The notes under the pieces are model-generated. The model worked only from the letters and a program-made list of their open reading frames with translations, was not told the DNA's origin and ran no database searches. A stretch of DNA of 64,000 nt, from NCBI RefSeq assembly GCF_027359925.1, contig NZ_CP114767.1:2666001-2730000 (forward strand), written 5' to 3'. This document shows, one piece after another, positions 40,657-51,209 of the stretch. The translations under genes were made by a program, and so were the position numbers. Positions within the stretch are counted from its first letter, which is position 1. Every line of letters starts with the position of its first letter. This stretch comes from Hymenobacter canadensis (GTDB lineage Bacteria > Bacteroidota > Bacteroidia > Cytophagales > Hymenobacteraceae).

Positions 40657-43296
40657 ATGCAATACCCAGACCTCCCGATAGTCCAAGCCCTGCCCGACCT
40701 GCTTGCAGCGCTCAGCCAGCACGAGCGGGTGGTGCTGCAGGCTCCACCCGGCGCCGGCAAAACCACCGTGGTGCCGCTGGCACTGCTGGAGGCCGCCTGG
40801 CGTGACGGAGGCAAGATTCTGATGCTGGAGCCGCGGCAGCTGGCCGCACGCGCCGCCGCCACCCGCTTGGCCAAACTGCTGCACGAGCCCGTGGGCGAAA
40901 CCGTGGGCTACCGCGTGCGGCTGGAAAGCAAGGTGTCCAGCCGCACCCGCATCGAGGTTATCACTGAAGGCATCCTGACGCGCCTCATTCAGGACGACCC
41001 GGCCCTGGAAGGCGTGGCGGCTGTCATCTTCGACGAGTTTCACGAGCGTAGCCTGCGAGCTGATCTGGGTTTGGCGCTGGCCCTTGATGCCCAGGCCGTG
41101 TTGCGGCCCGAGCTGCGCATTCTGGTGATGAGCGCCACGCTGGAAGCCGAGCGAATGGGCGCCTGGCTGCATGCCCCGGTGGTGAGCAGCGCGGGTTTTC
41201 TGTTTCCCGTCGAGACGCAATACCTAAGCCCGCGCCAAGCGTCGGCTGGCGGCAGCCGCCCCGCCGAGCGGCTGGCCACGCTGGTGCCCACGGCCGTGCG
41301 CGAAGCCCTGCGCCAGCACCCTACCGGCGACATACTGGTGTTTCTACCCGGCCTCGCCGACCTGCGCCGCGTGGCCGACAAGCTGCAGCCCGCCCTGCCC
41401 GAGGCCGTGCAGCTGCACCTGCTGCACGGCGAGCTGCCCCTCTCCGAGCAGGACGCCGCCCTGCGCCCGGTGCCGGCCGGGCAGCGCAAAATCGTGCTCA
41501 GCACGGCTATTTCGGAAACCAGCCTTACCATTGAGGGCGTGACGGTGGTGGTCGACGGCGGGTTTGCCCGGGTGCCGCGCTTCCAGGCCCGCACCGGCTT
41601 CAGCACCCTCGAAACCGTGCCCGTGAGCCAGGCCGCCGCCGACCAGCGCCGGGGCCGCGCCGGCCGCCTCGGGCCCGGCACCTGCTACCGCCTCTGGACC
41701 ACCGCCGAGCACGACGCCCTGCCGGCCTACCTGCCCCCTGAAATCCTCACCGCCGACCTCAGCGGCCTGGCCCTGGAGATGGCCCTCTGGGGCGCCGCCC
41801 CGCAAAGCCTGCGCTGGCTCGACGCGCCCCCAGCTCCCGCCCTGGCCCTCGCCCACGACCTGCTCCGCCGCCTGGGAGCCGTTGTTAATGATGGGGCGAA
41901 TGGAAATGGAGTAAGCGGGAATGCCACCGAATTACCCCTATCCATATCATCAGCCCAACCCACCAATCCACCATCCACCAACCCACCACTGAAACCCACC
42001 CCGCACGGCCGGGCGCTGGCGCGGCTGGGACTGGCGCCGCGGCTGGGCCATTTGGTGGTGCGCGGGCACGAGCTGGGCCACGGCCCCGCCGCCGCTGCGC
42101 TGGCGGCGCTGCTGTCGGAGCGTGACGTGCTGCGGGCGGCCGACGCCCACCCTACCCCGCCTGATTTGCGGCTGCGGTTTGAGGCCATTGCCAGCGGCCG
42201 GGCGCCGCTGCCGGGCCTGCTGGTGCAGCACAACACCCTGCACCGCGTCCGGGATGCGGCCCGCAACCTGCGCCAGCGTGCCGGTATCCGCGACGTGGCC
42301 ACTGCTGCCGATGCCGACGCGGCCGGCCTGCTCACGGCCCTGGCCTACCCCGACCGCCTGGCCCAGCGCGAAACGCCGGACCGGGTGCGCCTCGCCACTG
42401 GCCAGCGCGTGACCCTGCCCGCCGAGCATTTCGGCCGCGACGACCAGTTTCTGGCCGTGGCCTACCTCGATGGGCCACCGCACCAACTGCGCGCCGCCCT
42501 GGCCGCGCCCGTGAGCCGCCAAGAGCTGGAAGAGCTGTTTGCGGAGCAGATTGAACAAGCTGACGAAGTGCGCTGGGATGCCGCCACCGGCCGCGTGCAG
42601 GCCCGCCGCCAGCGCCGCCTGGGCGCGCTGCTGCTCTCTGATGCCGCCCTCCCCCAACCCGATGTGGCCTTGGTGGCCGCCGCCCTGCTGGAGGCCCTGC
42701 GCACAGCCGGCGTAGCGCGCCTGCCGTGGAGCGAGGCCGCCACGGCGCTGCGGCAGCGGCTGGAGTTTCTGCACCACCACTTCCCCGAAAACTGGCCTGC
42801 GGTGTCGGACGAAGTATTGACGGCGGAACTGGAAGAGTGGCTGGCCCCGCACATAACGGGTCTGAAAAGCCTGAACGACGTAAGCCGCCTCGACTGGCCG
42901 GAACTGCTGCTGCAGCGCCTGCCCGGCGGCTGGGCCCAGCGTCAGGAGCTGGACCGCCTCGCCCCTGCCCACCTGGAAGTACCCAGCGGTTCGCACGTCG
43001 CCCTCGACTACGCCGACCCCACCACGCCAGTGCTGGCCGTGAAGCTGCAGGAGCTGTTTGGCCTCATCGAAACGCCCACCGTGGCCGGGGGCCGGGTGCC
43101 GCTGCTGCTGCACCTGCTCTCGCCCGGCGGCCGCCCCGCCCAGGTCACCCGCGACCTGCGCAGCTTCTGGGAGAAGGGCTATTTCGAGGTGCGCAAAGAC
43201 CTGAAGGGCCGCTACCCCAAGCATCCCTGGCCCGACAAACCCATGGAGCACGTCCCGACCAAACTCACCAAAAAGCGGTTTGAGGCGAATCAGTAG
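40657..43296 (+). CDS. hrpB: ATP-dependent helicase HrpB
   Basis: An 879-residue DEAH/RHA-type helicase. Walker A 'APPGAGKTT' lies near residues 28-37, the DExH box 'IFDEFHERSLRADLGLALAL' near 124, and the helicase C domain includes 'STAISETSLTIEGVTVVVDG' and 'QRRGRAGRLGPGTCYRLW'. The HrpB C-terminal domain ends 'GRYPKHPWPDKPM'. An insert of about 40 residues (nucleotides 41881-42000) is threonine-, proline- and serine-rich and unlike the rest of the protein. Its substrate is unknown. It starts 43 nt after a repeat. Confidence 0.93.
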   Translation: MQYPDLPIVQALPDLLAALSQHERVVLQAPPGAGKTTVVPLALLEAAWRDGGKILMLEPRQLAARAAATRLAKLLHEPVGETVGYRVRLESKVSSRTRIEVITEGILTRLIQDDPALEGVAAVIFDEFHERSLRADLGLALALDAQAVLRPELRILVMSATLEAERMGAWLHAPVVSSAGFLFPVETQYLSPRQASAGGSRPAERLATLVPTAVREALRQHPTGDILVFLPGLADLRRVADKLQPALPEAVQLHLLHGELPLSEQDAALRPVPAGQRKIVLSTAISETSLTIEGVTVVVDGGFARVPRFQARTGFSTLETVPVSQAAADQRRGRAGRLGPGTCYRLWTTAEHDALPAYLPPEILTADLSGLALEMALWGAAPQSLRWLDAPPAPALALAHDLLRRLGAVVNDGANGNGVSGNATELPLSISSAQPTNPPSTNPPLKPTPHGRALARLGLAPRLGHLVVRGHELGHGPAAAALAALLSERDVLRAADAHPTPPDLRLRFEAIASGRAPLPGLLVQHNTLHRVRDAARNLRQRAGIRDVATAADADAAGLLTALAYPDRLAQRETPDRVRLATGQRVTLPAEHFGRDDQFLAVAYLDGPPHQLRAALAAPVSRQELEELFAEQIEQADEVRWDAATGRVQARRQRRLGALLLSDAALPQPDVALVAAALLEALRTAGVARLPWSEAATALRQRLEFLHHHFPENWPAVSDEVLTAELEEWLAPHITGLKSLNDVSRLDWPELLLQRLPGGWAQRQELDRLAPAHLEVPSGSHVALDYADPTTPVLAVKLQELFGLIETPTVAGGRVPLLLHLLSPGGRPAQVTRDLRSFWEKGYFEVRKDLKGRYPKHPWPDKPMEHVPTKLTKKRFEANQ

Positions 43297-43394
43297 TCGA
43301 TAAGCCATTCATCTTTCAGACAGATACTTGCAGTTGCAAAAATATAGTTGGTAACATTGGCGTAACAAGCGTAATAATTCGGTAATATGGGTTT

Positions 43395-44189
43395 ATGACC
43401 TCACTTCTACCTGTCCTGTCCTGGAAGCAGATGCTGGCGGTGCTGGCCCTGACCCTGGCAGCAGGTACGGCCGGCTACGCCCAGCGCCCCGTTTCATCCC
43501 CCATTGCCGCCCCTGCCGGCGCCAACACGTGGCTCACGTTTCTCAGCGACGCCCGCCTCAGCCAGCGCTGGGGCCTGCATCTTGACGGGCAGCTGCGCCG
43601 CGCCAAAGACGCTTACCAGCCGCAGCAGCTGGCCCGCATCGGCGTCAACTACCACGTAGCGCCGGCTTTGCAGCTCACGGCCGGCTACGCCCGTGCCTCG
43701 TCCTACTTCTACAACGACTACGCCTCAGCCAGCCCGCTGCCCGAGCACCGCCTCTACCAGCAGGTGCTGCTGCGCGAAGACTCCGGCCGGGTGCACACCC
43801 AACACCGCTACCGCCTGGAGCAGCGCTGGGTGCGCCGCCCCGGCGACGCGCAGGCCACCTACCTGAACCGCATGCGCTACCAGCTGCGGCTGCTTGTGCC
43901 CCTCGGCAACAAGGGCAAGCTGGAGCCGGGCACGCCCTATCTGGCGGGAGCCGACGAGCTTTTTCTGGGCTTCGGGGCCAGTGCCGGCCGCAATTTCTTC
44001 GAGCAGAACCGAGCGTATCTGGCGCTGGGCTATCAGCTCACGAAAGCCGTGGCAGTGGAGGCTGGCTACCAGCATCAGATGGTGCAGCCGGCGGCCGGCT
44101 ATGCGCTGCGCTACAACCATACGTTGCAGCTGGCCCTCAGCTTCCAGCCCGACTTACGGCGCGGCCTGGCGCTGGCCTCAGCGCTGTAA
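43395..44189 (+). CDS. DUF2490-family outer-membrane protein
   Basis: A 264-residue protein with a signal peptide (residues 12-29, 'QMLAVLALTLAAGTAGYAQ') and an alternating-hydrophobicity pattern typical of a small beta-barrel: 'GLHLDGQLRRAKDAYQPQQL', 'NRMRYQLRLLVPLG', 'AYLALGYQLTKAVAVEAGYQ'. DUF2490 proteins are common in Bacteroidota and have no known function. It converges on the FRG-domain gene. Confidence 0.82.
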   Translation: MTSLLPVLSWKQMLAVLALTLAAGTAGYAQRPVSSPIAAPAGANTWLTFLSDARLSQRWGLHLDGQLRRAKDAYQPQQLARIGVNYHVAPALQLTAGYARASSYFYNDYASASPLPEHRLYQQVLLREDSGRVHTQHRYRLEQRWVRRPGDAQATYLNRMRYQLRLLVPLGNKGKLEPGTPYLAGADELFLGFGASAGRNFFEQNRAYLALGYQLTKAVAVEAGYQHQMVQPAAGYALRYNHTLQLALSFQPDLRRGLALASAL

Positions 44190-44233
44190 GGCTAAGGCCA
44201 GCCACGTTTCAGCGCGCAACGCCGCCCAGGTTC

Positions 44234-45073
44234 TCACCCAGGTATCTGGTCGTCGAGCAGGTCCTGGGCGGTTTGGCCGGGCGTGGGCGTGTAGTGGCGG
44301 TGCAGCCAGCGGCTCAGGCCCCCGAGGCCCGGAAACAGCACCCGCTCCGTAATGCCGGCCTGGTCGAGCTTGTCGCGGATTTCCCATTTCAGCTGGGCCG
44401 GAATGATGATGCGAAAATACAGCTCCGGATGCTGCTCCAGCCAGCCGTGCAGCGTGTCCTGCGCCGTATTGATTAGCGAAAACAGCGCGTACTGGTGCAC
44501 GATGCGCGCATCCAGCGAAGGCGGCTCCAGAAACAGCAGAAACGGCTCCCGCTGCAGTAGCTCCAGCTCGCGCAGGTTGGTGCAGAGCGGCTCCAGCAGC
44601 TCGGGCGTAAACACGTTGGAGCCTTCATTGCGCAGAGCTTCGCGCAGGCTGGGTGGCAGAAACTCGGCCGTTTTCACGTAGTTGATGGCCCAGATTACCC
44701 CCGGCTGGTCGTAGGCCTCCAGGTCGTCGGTGGCGAAGTGCAGAGCCACGTAGGGCGAGTAGGTCCAGTCGAGCAGGCGCGTGGGCAGGCCGTGGTGCTG
44801 GGCCAGCGCCAGCCAGTTCCACACCGAAGCACCGGGCAGCGCCGAGTCGCGGGCGTATTTGCGGAAGTTGCGCAGCAGATGGTTTTCCAGCAACTGGTAC
44901 TCGCCGCCGAGGCGCTGCAGGCTGGTGGTCAGGGGCCAGCTTTGGGTGCGCAGCCCGCGGTACACAAACGGCGAGCGGAACCGCCCGATGCGGCCGTCCC
45001 AGGTTTCCTGAAACAGCGCCTGCTGCAAATCAGCCCAGGAAGTTACTTCGACATCGTTGGAGGTGTGGGGCAC
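44234..45073 (-). CDS. FRG-domain protein
   Basis: A 279-residue protein with the FRG motif: 'FVYRGLRTQSWPLTTSLQR' at about residues 37-55, then 'HHGLPTRLLDWTYSPYVALH' near 93-112, then a long C-terminal region. FRG proteins are widespread, of unknown biochemical function, and often sit near mobile or defence genes; here no such partner is visible. The frame has good codon use. Confidence 0.78.
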   Translation of the reverse strand: MPHTSNDVEVTSWADLQQALFQETWDGRIGRFRSPFVYRGLRTQSWPLTTSLQRLGGEYQLLENHLLRNFRKYARDSALPGASVWNWLALAQHHGLPTRLLDWTYSPYVALHFATDDLEAYDQPGVIWAINYVKTAEFLPPSLREALRNEGSNVFTPELLEPLCTNLRELELLQREPFLLFLEPPSLDARIVHQYALFSLINTAQDTLHGWLEQHPELYFRIIIPAQLKWEIRDKLDQAGITERVLFPGLGGLSRWLHRHYTPTPGQTAQDLLDDQIPG

Positions 45074-45146
45074 GGCGGCAGGGATTGAGGCGGAAGATGG
45101 CAGGCCCGGGCAAGATAAGCACGGCAGGCCGGGCTCCTAACGAAAG

Positions 45147-45256
45147 ACGCCTGTCATCCTGAGCTTGCTAAGGAGCTTATGCCAACCAAACGACGGCCGC
45201 CATAACGACCCGTTCAACTGCAATAAGATCCTTCGCAAGCTCAGGATGACAGGCGT
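45147..45256. repeat. Long hairpin element D (GTCATCCTGAGC family), 34-nt arms
   Basis: Arms at 45147-45180 and 45223-45256 pair over 34 nt with two mismatches. Outer word ACGCCTGTCATCCTGAGC; inner arm TTGCGAAGGATCTTAT. It lies between the co-directional SDR gene and the FRG gene. Confidence 0.9.
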
Positions 45257-45271
45257 TTTCTGTCAGATGCC

Positions 45272-47872
<2,601 letters not shown>

Positions 47873-47898
47873 GGCCGGGCGCGATTCTCACCCGAGGA

Positions 47899-47966
47899 AA
47901 AGGCCAGGAAGCCGGGCCGGAGGCAAGCTCAACCGTAGCGCTCCGACCGGCCTCCTGGCCTTTCTG
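47899..47966 (+). terminator. Hairpin terminator of guaB
   Basis: A 17-bp stem (47899-47915 with 47947-47963, one wobble) around a 31-nt loop, with a short T run at its foot. Confidence 0.65.
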
Positions 47967-48076
47967 CTTATTGAAGCTGCTATTTCCCACCTAGAAAAGC
48001 CGTCTTATCTTAGCGGTCCGTTTTGCCCCCGCGTCTTACTGATTCCGCGGATTACGGGGGACACTATTCCGCCTCT

Positions 48077-50179
48077 ATGCCCTTTCGCCACCGCTTGCAA
48101 TCCACCCTGTACCCGCTGACCATTTTCAGTTGGGTGCTGTTGCTGCTCAGCACCCTCAGCAACACGCAGGGCCAGGCCGCCAGCTGGCTGGGTGGGCCGT
48201 GGCCGGAATGGGTGACGCTGGTAACGCAGGCCGCCTTTGCGGCGGGCATGTTCATGCACCAGCGCGAGCTACCCGAACCCCTGCGTGGCAACGACTTCGT
48301 GGGCCTGCTGCGGCGGCTGGTGCTGGGCCCGGGCCTGCTGGCTACTTTGTGCGTGGGGCTGCACCTGCTGGAGCGCGTCATCCAGTACCAGCTTCCCACC
48401 AACGACCGCACGCTGTTCGCCCTGATCTACACCATCAACCTGGGGTTGTTCGTGTTCTTTCTGGCCAAAACCAATTACTCCTGGCGCAGCCTGGTGCTGT
48501 TTCGGTCCAGCACCCGCATTCAGCGCGAGTGGGTGTGGTTTGAAATACTGCTGGGCGCTACCCTGCTGTTCCGGCTCTTCGACTGGGTGCCACCACACCC
48601 GATTGACTACATTGTTATCGGGACTCTGGGCGCGTTTGGCGTGTACCTGAGCGGCAACCAGCAGTGGGTGGCCTACCTCAACCGCCGCCAGAAATGGGAA
48701 GCCGTGCTGCTGCAGGTAGCCATGCTGCTCTCGATGGCCGTGTTTGTGTCGTACTTTCTGCGCATTGCCCAGGACCCCAAGCTGGTGGCCCCGGCCCCAC
48801 AGCACGCCTTCCTGCTGCTCACCGTATTCTTCTCCACCTTCTATGCCCTGATGGGGTTGCTGGTGACGCTGTTCAACCTGCCCACGGCGGGCGTATTCGA
48901 GCAGAAGCGCGAGGAAATCCTGAGTCTGCAGCGCCTCACGCAGCTGATTCAGAAAGGCCAGAGCGAAGACGAAATCCACCGCATGCTGCTCGACTCGGCC
49001 GTGCAGACCGTGGATGCCGACGCTGCCTGGATTATGCTGGACAACGAGGAGCAACGCCCGCAGGTGGCACAAAGCTTCCAGATTGCCCCCGAGCAGATGG
49101 CGCAGGTGTATGCGCTGCTACAGGAATACAACCTGCATCTGATTGAGTACCTCAACAACGACCTGCCCAACTCTAACGGCTTCCGCAGCCTTGCCTTGCC
49201 CTACGGCTCACTGATTGTGATGCCGCTGCGCTCGGCCAAGCGCCGTTACGGAGCCATTTATATGCTCAAGAAGGGCCGGCAGGGCTTCGACCGCGAGAAC
49301 CTGAGCATCCTGCAGACCTTCGCCAGCCAGACGGTGCTCAGCATCGAAAACCTGCGCCTGATGAACGTGTCGCTGGAAAACCAGCGGGTGCAGGAGGAGC
49401 TCAAGATTGCCTCACTTGTGCAGGACAGCCTGATTCCGAAAAATCTGCCCATCGACAGCTGGTTTGCCATCAGCTCCTACGCCGAATCGGCCAAGGAAGT
49501 GGGCGGCGACTTCTACGACTTCCTGCATCTGCCGGGCCGCCGCCTGGCCATCCTCATCGGCGACGTGAGCGGCAAGGGCGTAACGGCCGCCTTCCACGTG
49601 GCCCAGATGAAAGGCATTTTCCATGCCCTGATGCAGGAAAATCCGCTGGCCCGCTCCGAGCGCGACAAGTTTCCGCTGCCCAGCAAGTTCATGGCCCAGG
49701 CCAACCACGCGCTGGCCCGCTGCCTGGAAAAGTCGGCGTTCATCACGGCCTCGCTCTACATCATCGACTATGAGAACGGTGGCTTTATGTTTGCGCGCGC
49801 CGGCCACTGCCACACGCTCTACTATCACTCCATCAAGGAGGAGGTGTCGTACTTCCAGACGGCCGGTCTGGGCCTGGGCATCATTCGCAACGAGTCGTAC
49901 GAGAAGCACATCAAGAACCAGTTTTACGACTACAACCCCGGCGACGTGATGGTGATTTACACCGACGGCATCGTGGAGGCCCGCAATGCGGCGCAGGATG
50001 AATACGGCGAAGAACGTCTGCAGCAGATGCTGGAACAGACCTATTTCCTGGATGCCGACGCCATCAAAGAACAGATTCTCACGGATCTGGCCGAGTTCAG
50101 CCACGGCCAGCCCATGCACGACGACCAGACCCTGCTGGTGGTGAAGTTCAAAGCCGCCCAACCTGGTTCCCACAACTGA
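48077..50179 (+). CDS. Membrane-bound SpoIIE-type PP2C phosphatase with GAF domain
   Basis: A 700-residue signalling phosphatase. Residues about 10-275 hold seven or so membrane helices; residues about 295-440 a GAF domain ('DEIHRMLLDSAVQTVDADAA'); residues about 475-697 the PP2C domain with metal-binding motifs 'GGDFYDFLHLPG', 'GDVSGKGVTAAFHVAQMKG', 'DGIVEARNA' and 'MHDDQTLLVV'. It should dephosphorylate the STAS protein encoded next, in response to a signal at the membrane. It is followed after 14 nt by the STAS gene and then by an RsbW-like kinase: a complete partner-switching set. Confidence 0.92.
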   Translation: MPFRHRLQSTLYPLTIFSWVLLLLSTLSNTQGQAASWLGGPWPEWVTLVTQAAFAAGMFMHQRELPEPLRGNDFVGLLRRLVLGPGLLATLCVGLHLLERVIQYQLPTNDRTLFALIYTINLGLFVFFLAKTNYSWRSLVLFRSSTRIQREWVWFEILLGATLLFRLFDWVPPHPIDYIVIGTLGAFGVYLSGNQQWVAYLNRRQKWEAVLLQVAMLLSMAVFVSYFLRIAQDPKLVAPAPQHAFLLLTVFFSTFYALMGLLVTLFNLPTAGVFEQKREEILSLQRLTQLIQKGQSEDEIHRMLLDSAVQTVDADAAWIMLDNEEQRPQVAQSFQIAPEQMAQVYALLQEYNLHLIEYLNNDLPNSNGFRSLALPYGSLIVMPLRSAKRRYGAIYMLKKGRQGFDRENLSILQTFASQTVLSIENLRLMNVSLENQRVQEELKIASLVQDSLIPKNLPIDSWFAISSYAESAKEVGGDFYDFLHLPGRRLAILIGDVSGKGVTAAFHVAQMKGIFHALMQENPLARSERDKFPLPSKFMAQANHALARCLEKSAFITASLYIIDYENGGFMFARAGHCHTLYYHSIKEEVSYFQTAGLGLGIIRNESYEKHIKNQFYDYNPGDVMVIYTDGIVEARNAAQDEYGEERLQQMLEQTYFLDADAIKEQILTDLAEFSHGQPMHDDQTLLVVKFKAAQPGSHN

Positions 50180-50193
50180 CGTAAGCCGGATTT

Positions 50194-50523
50194 ATGAAAA
50201 TAACCCAACACTCTTCCGCAACTACCCTCACCCTGAGTCTGGACGGCGAACTGGATGCCAGTTCTTCTGTTTTGTTGGATACTGAGCTGGCCAAGCCCGA
50301 AACGCTCCAGTTTCAGAAGGTTTTGATTGACTGCCAGAAGCTGAATTATATCTCTTCGGCCGGTTTGGGCGTGTTTATCTCCCACCTGCAGCAGTTTCAG
50401 GATGCTGGTGTGAAGCTGGTGTTCTTCAACATGCAGGACAAAGTGCACAACGTATTCGAGATTCTGGGTCTGGATGCGCTGATGACCATCGTGCCCTCAG
50501 AAGCCGAAGCCACGGCCGTTTAA
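50194..50523 (+). CDS. STAS-domain anti-sigma-factor antagonist-like protein
   Basis: A 109-residue single STAS domain. 'LDGELDASSSVLLDTEL' begins the fold and 'LNYISSAGLGVFISHLQQF' carries S54 and S55, in the loop where SpoIIAA/RsbV proteins are phosphorylated by their kinase. In its unphosphorylated form it would bind the RsbW-like kinase and release the kinase's other partner. It lies between its likely phosphatase (14 nt upstream) and kinase (28 nt downstream). Confidence 0.9.
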   Translation: MKITQHSSATTLTLSLDGELDASSSVLLDTELAKPETLQFQKVLIDCQKLNYISSAGLGVFISHLQQFQDAGVKLVFFNMQDKVHNVFEILGLDALMTIVPSEAEATAV

Positions 50524-50551
50524 ACCGCCTCTATTCCGATAGGCCCGCAGG

Positions 50552-50968
50552 ATGAAAAACGCCCTCCGTATCAGCTGTAGCCGCAACAACCTCAAGGTTG
50601 TTCGTGACTTCGTGACGGATTACCTCGCTGCCTATCACCTGGCCGATCTACAGCTCAACCAGATTATCCTGGCCGTAGACGAAGTGGTAGCCAACCTGAT
50701 CATCCACGGCAACGCGGAAGACGAGTCGCAGCACCTGGATCTGGCGGTGGAGGTAAAGGGCGAGATGTTTGGCATCGAGATACTCGACCAGGCCACGCAT
50801 TCTTACAAGCCGGCCAGCTACCACGAGCCCGACCTGCAGGAGTTCATCCGGCAGGGCAAAAAGGGCGGCATGGGCATGACGCTGGTCAACCGCATCATGG
50901 ACCGGGTGGAATTCACGACCAGCGGCAGCCGCAACGTGTGTCGGCTCTACAAGCGAATAGCTATTTAG
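50552..50968 (+). CDS. RsbW/SpoIIAB-like serine kinase
   Basis: A 138-residue GHKL-fold ATPase. The N box is 'LAVDEVVANLIIHGN' near residues 45-60, and the glycine-rich lid is 'GKKGGMGMTLVNRIMDRVEF' near the end. Such kinases phosphorylate the STAS antagonist and hold another target. In Firmicutes the target is an alternative sigma factor; none is encoded in the window, and the usual RsbW-regulated sigma factor is not expected in Bacteroidota. The target is therefore open. Confidence 0.9.
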   Translation: MKNALRISCSRNNLKVVRDFVTDYLAAYHLADLQLNQIILAVDEVVANLIIHGNAEDESQHLDLAVEVKGEMFGIEILDQATHSYKPASYHEPDLQEFIRQGKKGGMGMTLVNRIMDRVEFTTSGSRNVCRLYKRIAI

Positions 50969-51012
50969 CCAGGCCCGCTAAGGCGCGCCGCCCTGCTTAC
51001 TCTCTGATTTTG

Positions 51013-51051
51013 AAGCGCCTCCCTTGCTGCCCGCAGCGAAGGAGGCGTTTG
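51013..51051 (+). terminator. Probable terminator of the partner-switch operon
   Basis: A GC-rich stem of about 16 bp with small bulges (GCGCCTCC...GCTGC with GCAGC...GGAGGCG) followed by TTT, 45 nt after the kinase stop codon. Confidence 0.6.
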
Positions 51052-51209
51052 TGCTACCGGCGCCCTTGCCCGCCGTATGGCCAGACCGGGCATCGTTGGC
51101 CGGGAAACTGCTTTCCCCCGAAAAAAATCCGTAAAATTGCAACAGGCAGATTGCCAGGTTCCGCCTCGCCGGCAGCATTTGCCGCGTATTGCAGTTTCTA
51201 CTATCTCGT

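Noticed and set aside
41950..43308. 452-codon frame opposite the hrpB C-terminus
   Set aside because: Glutamine-, glycine- and arginine-rich shadow; HrpB motifs are on the plus strand.
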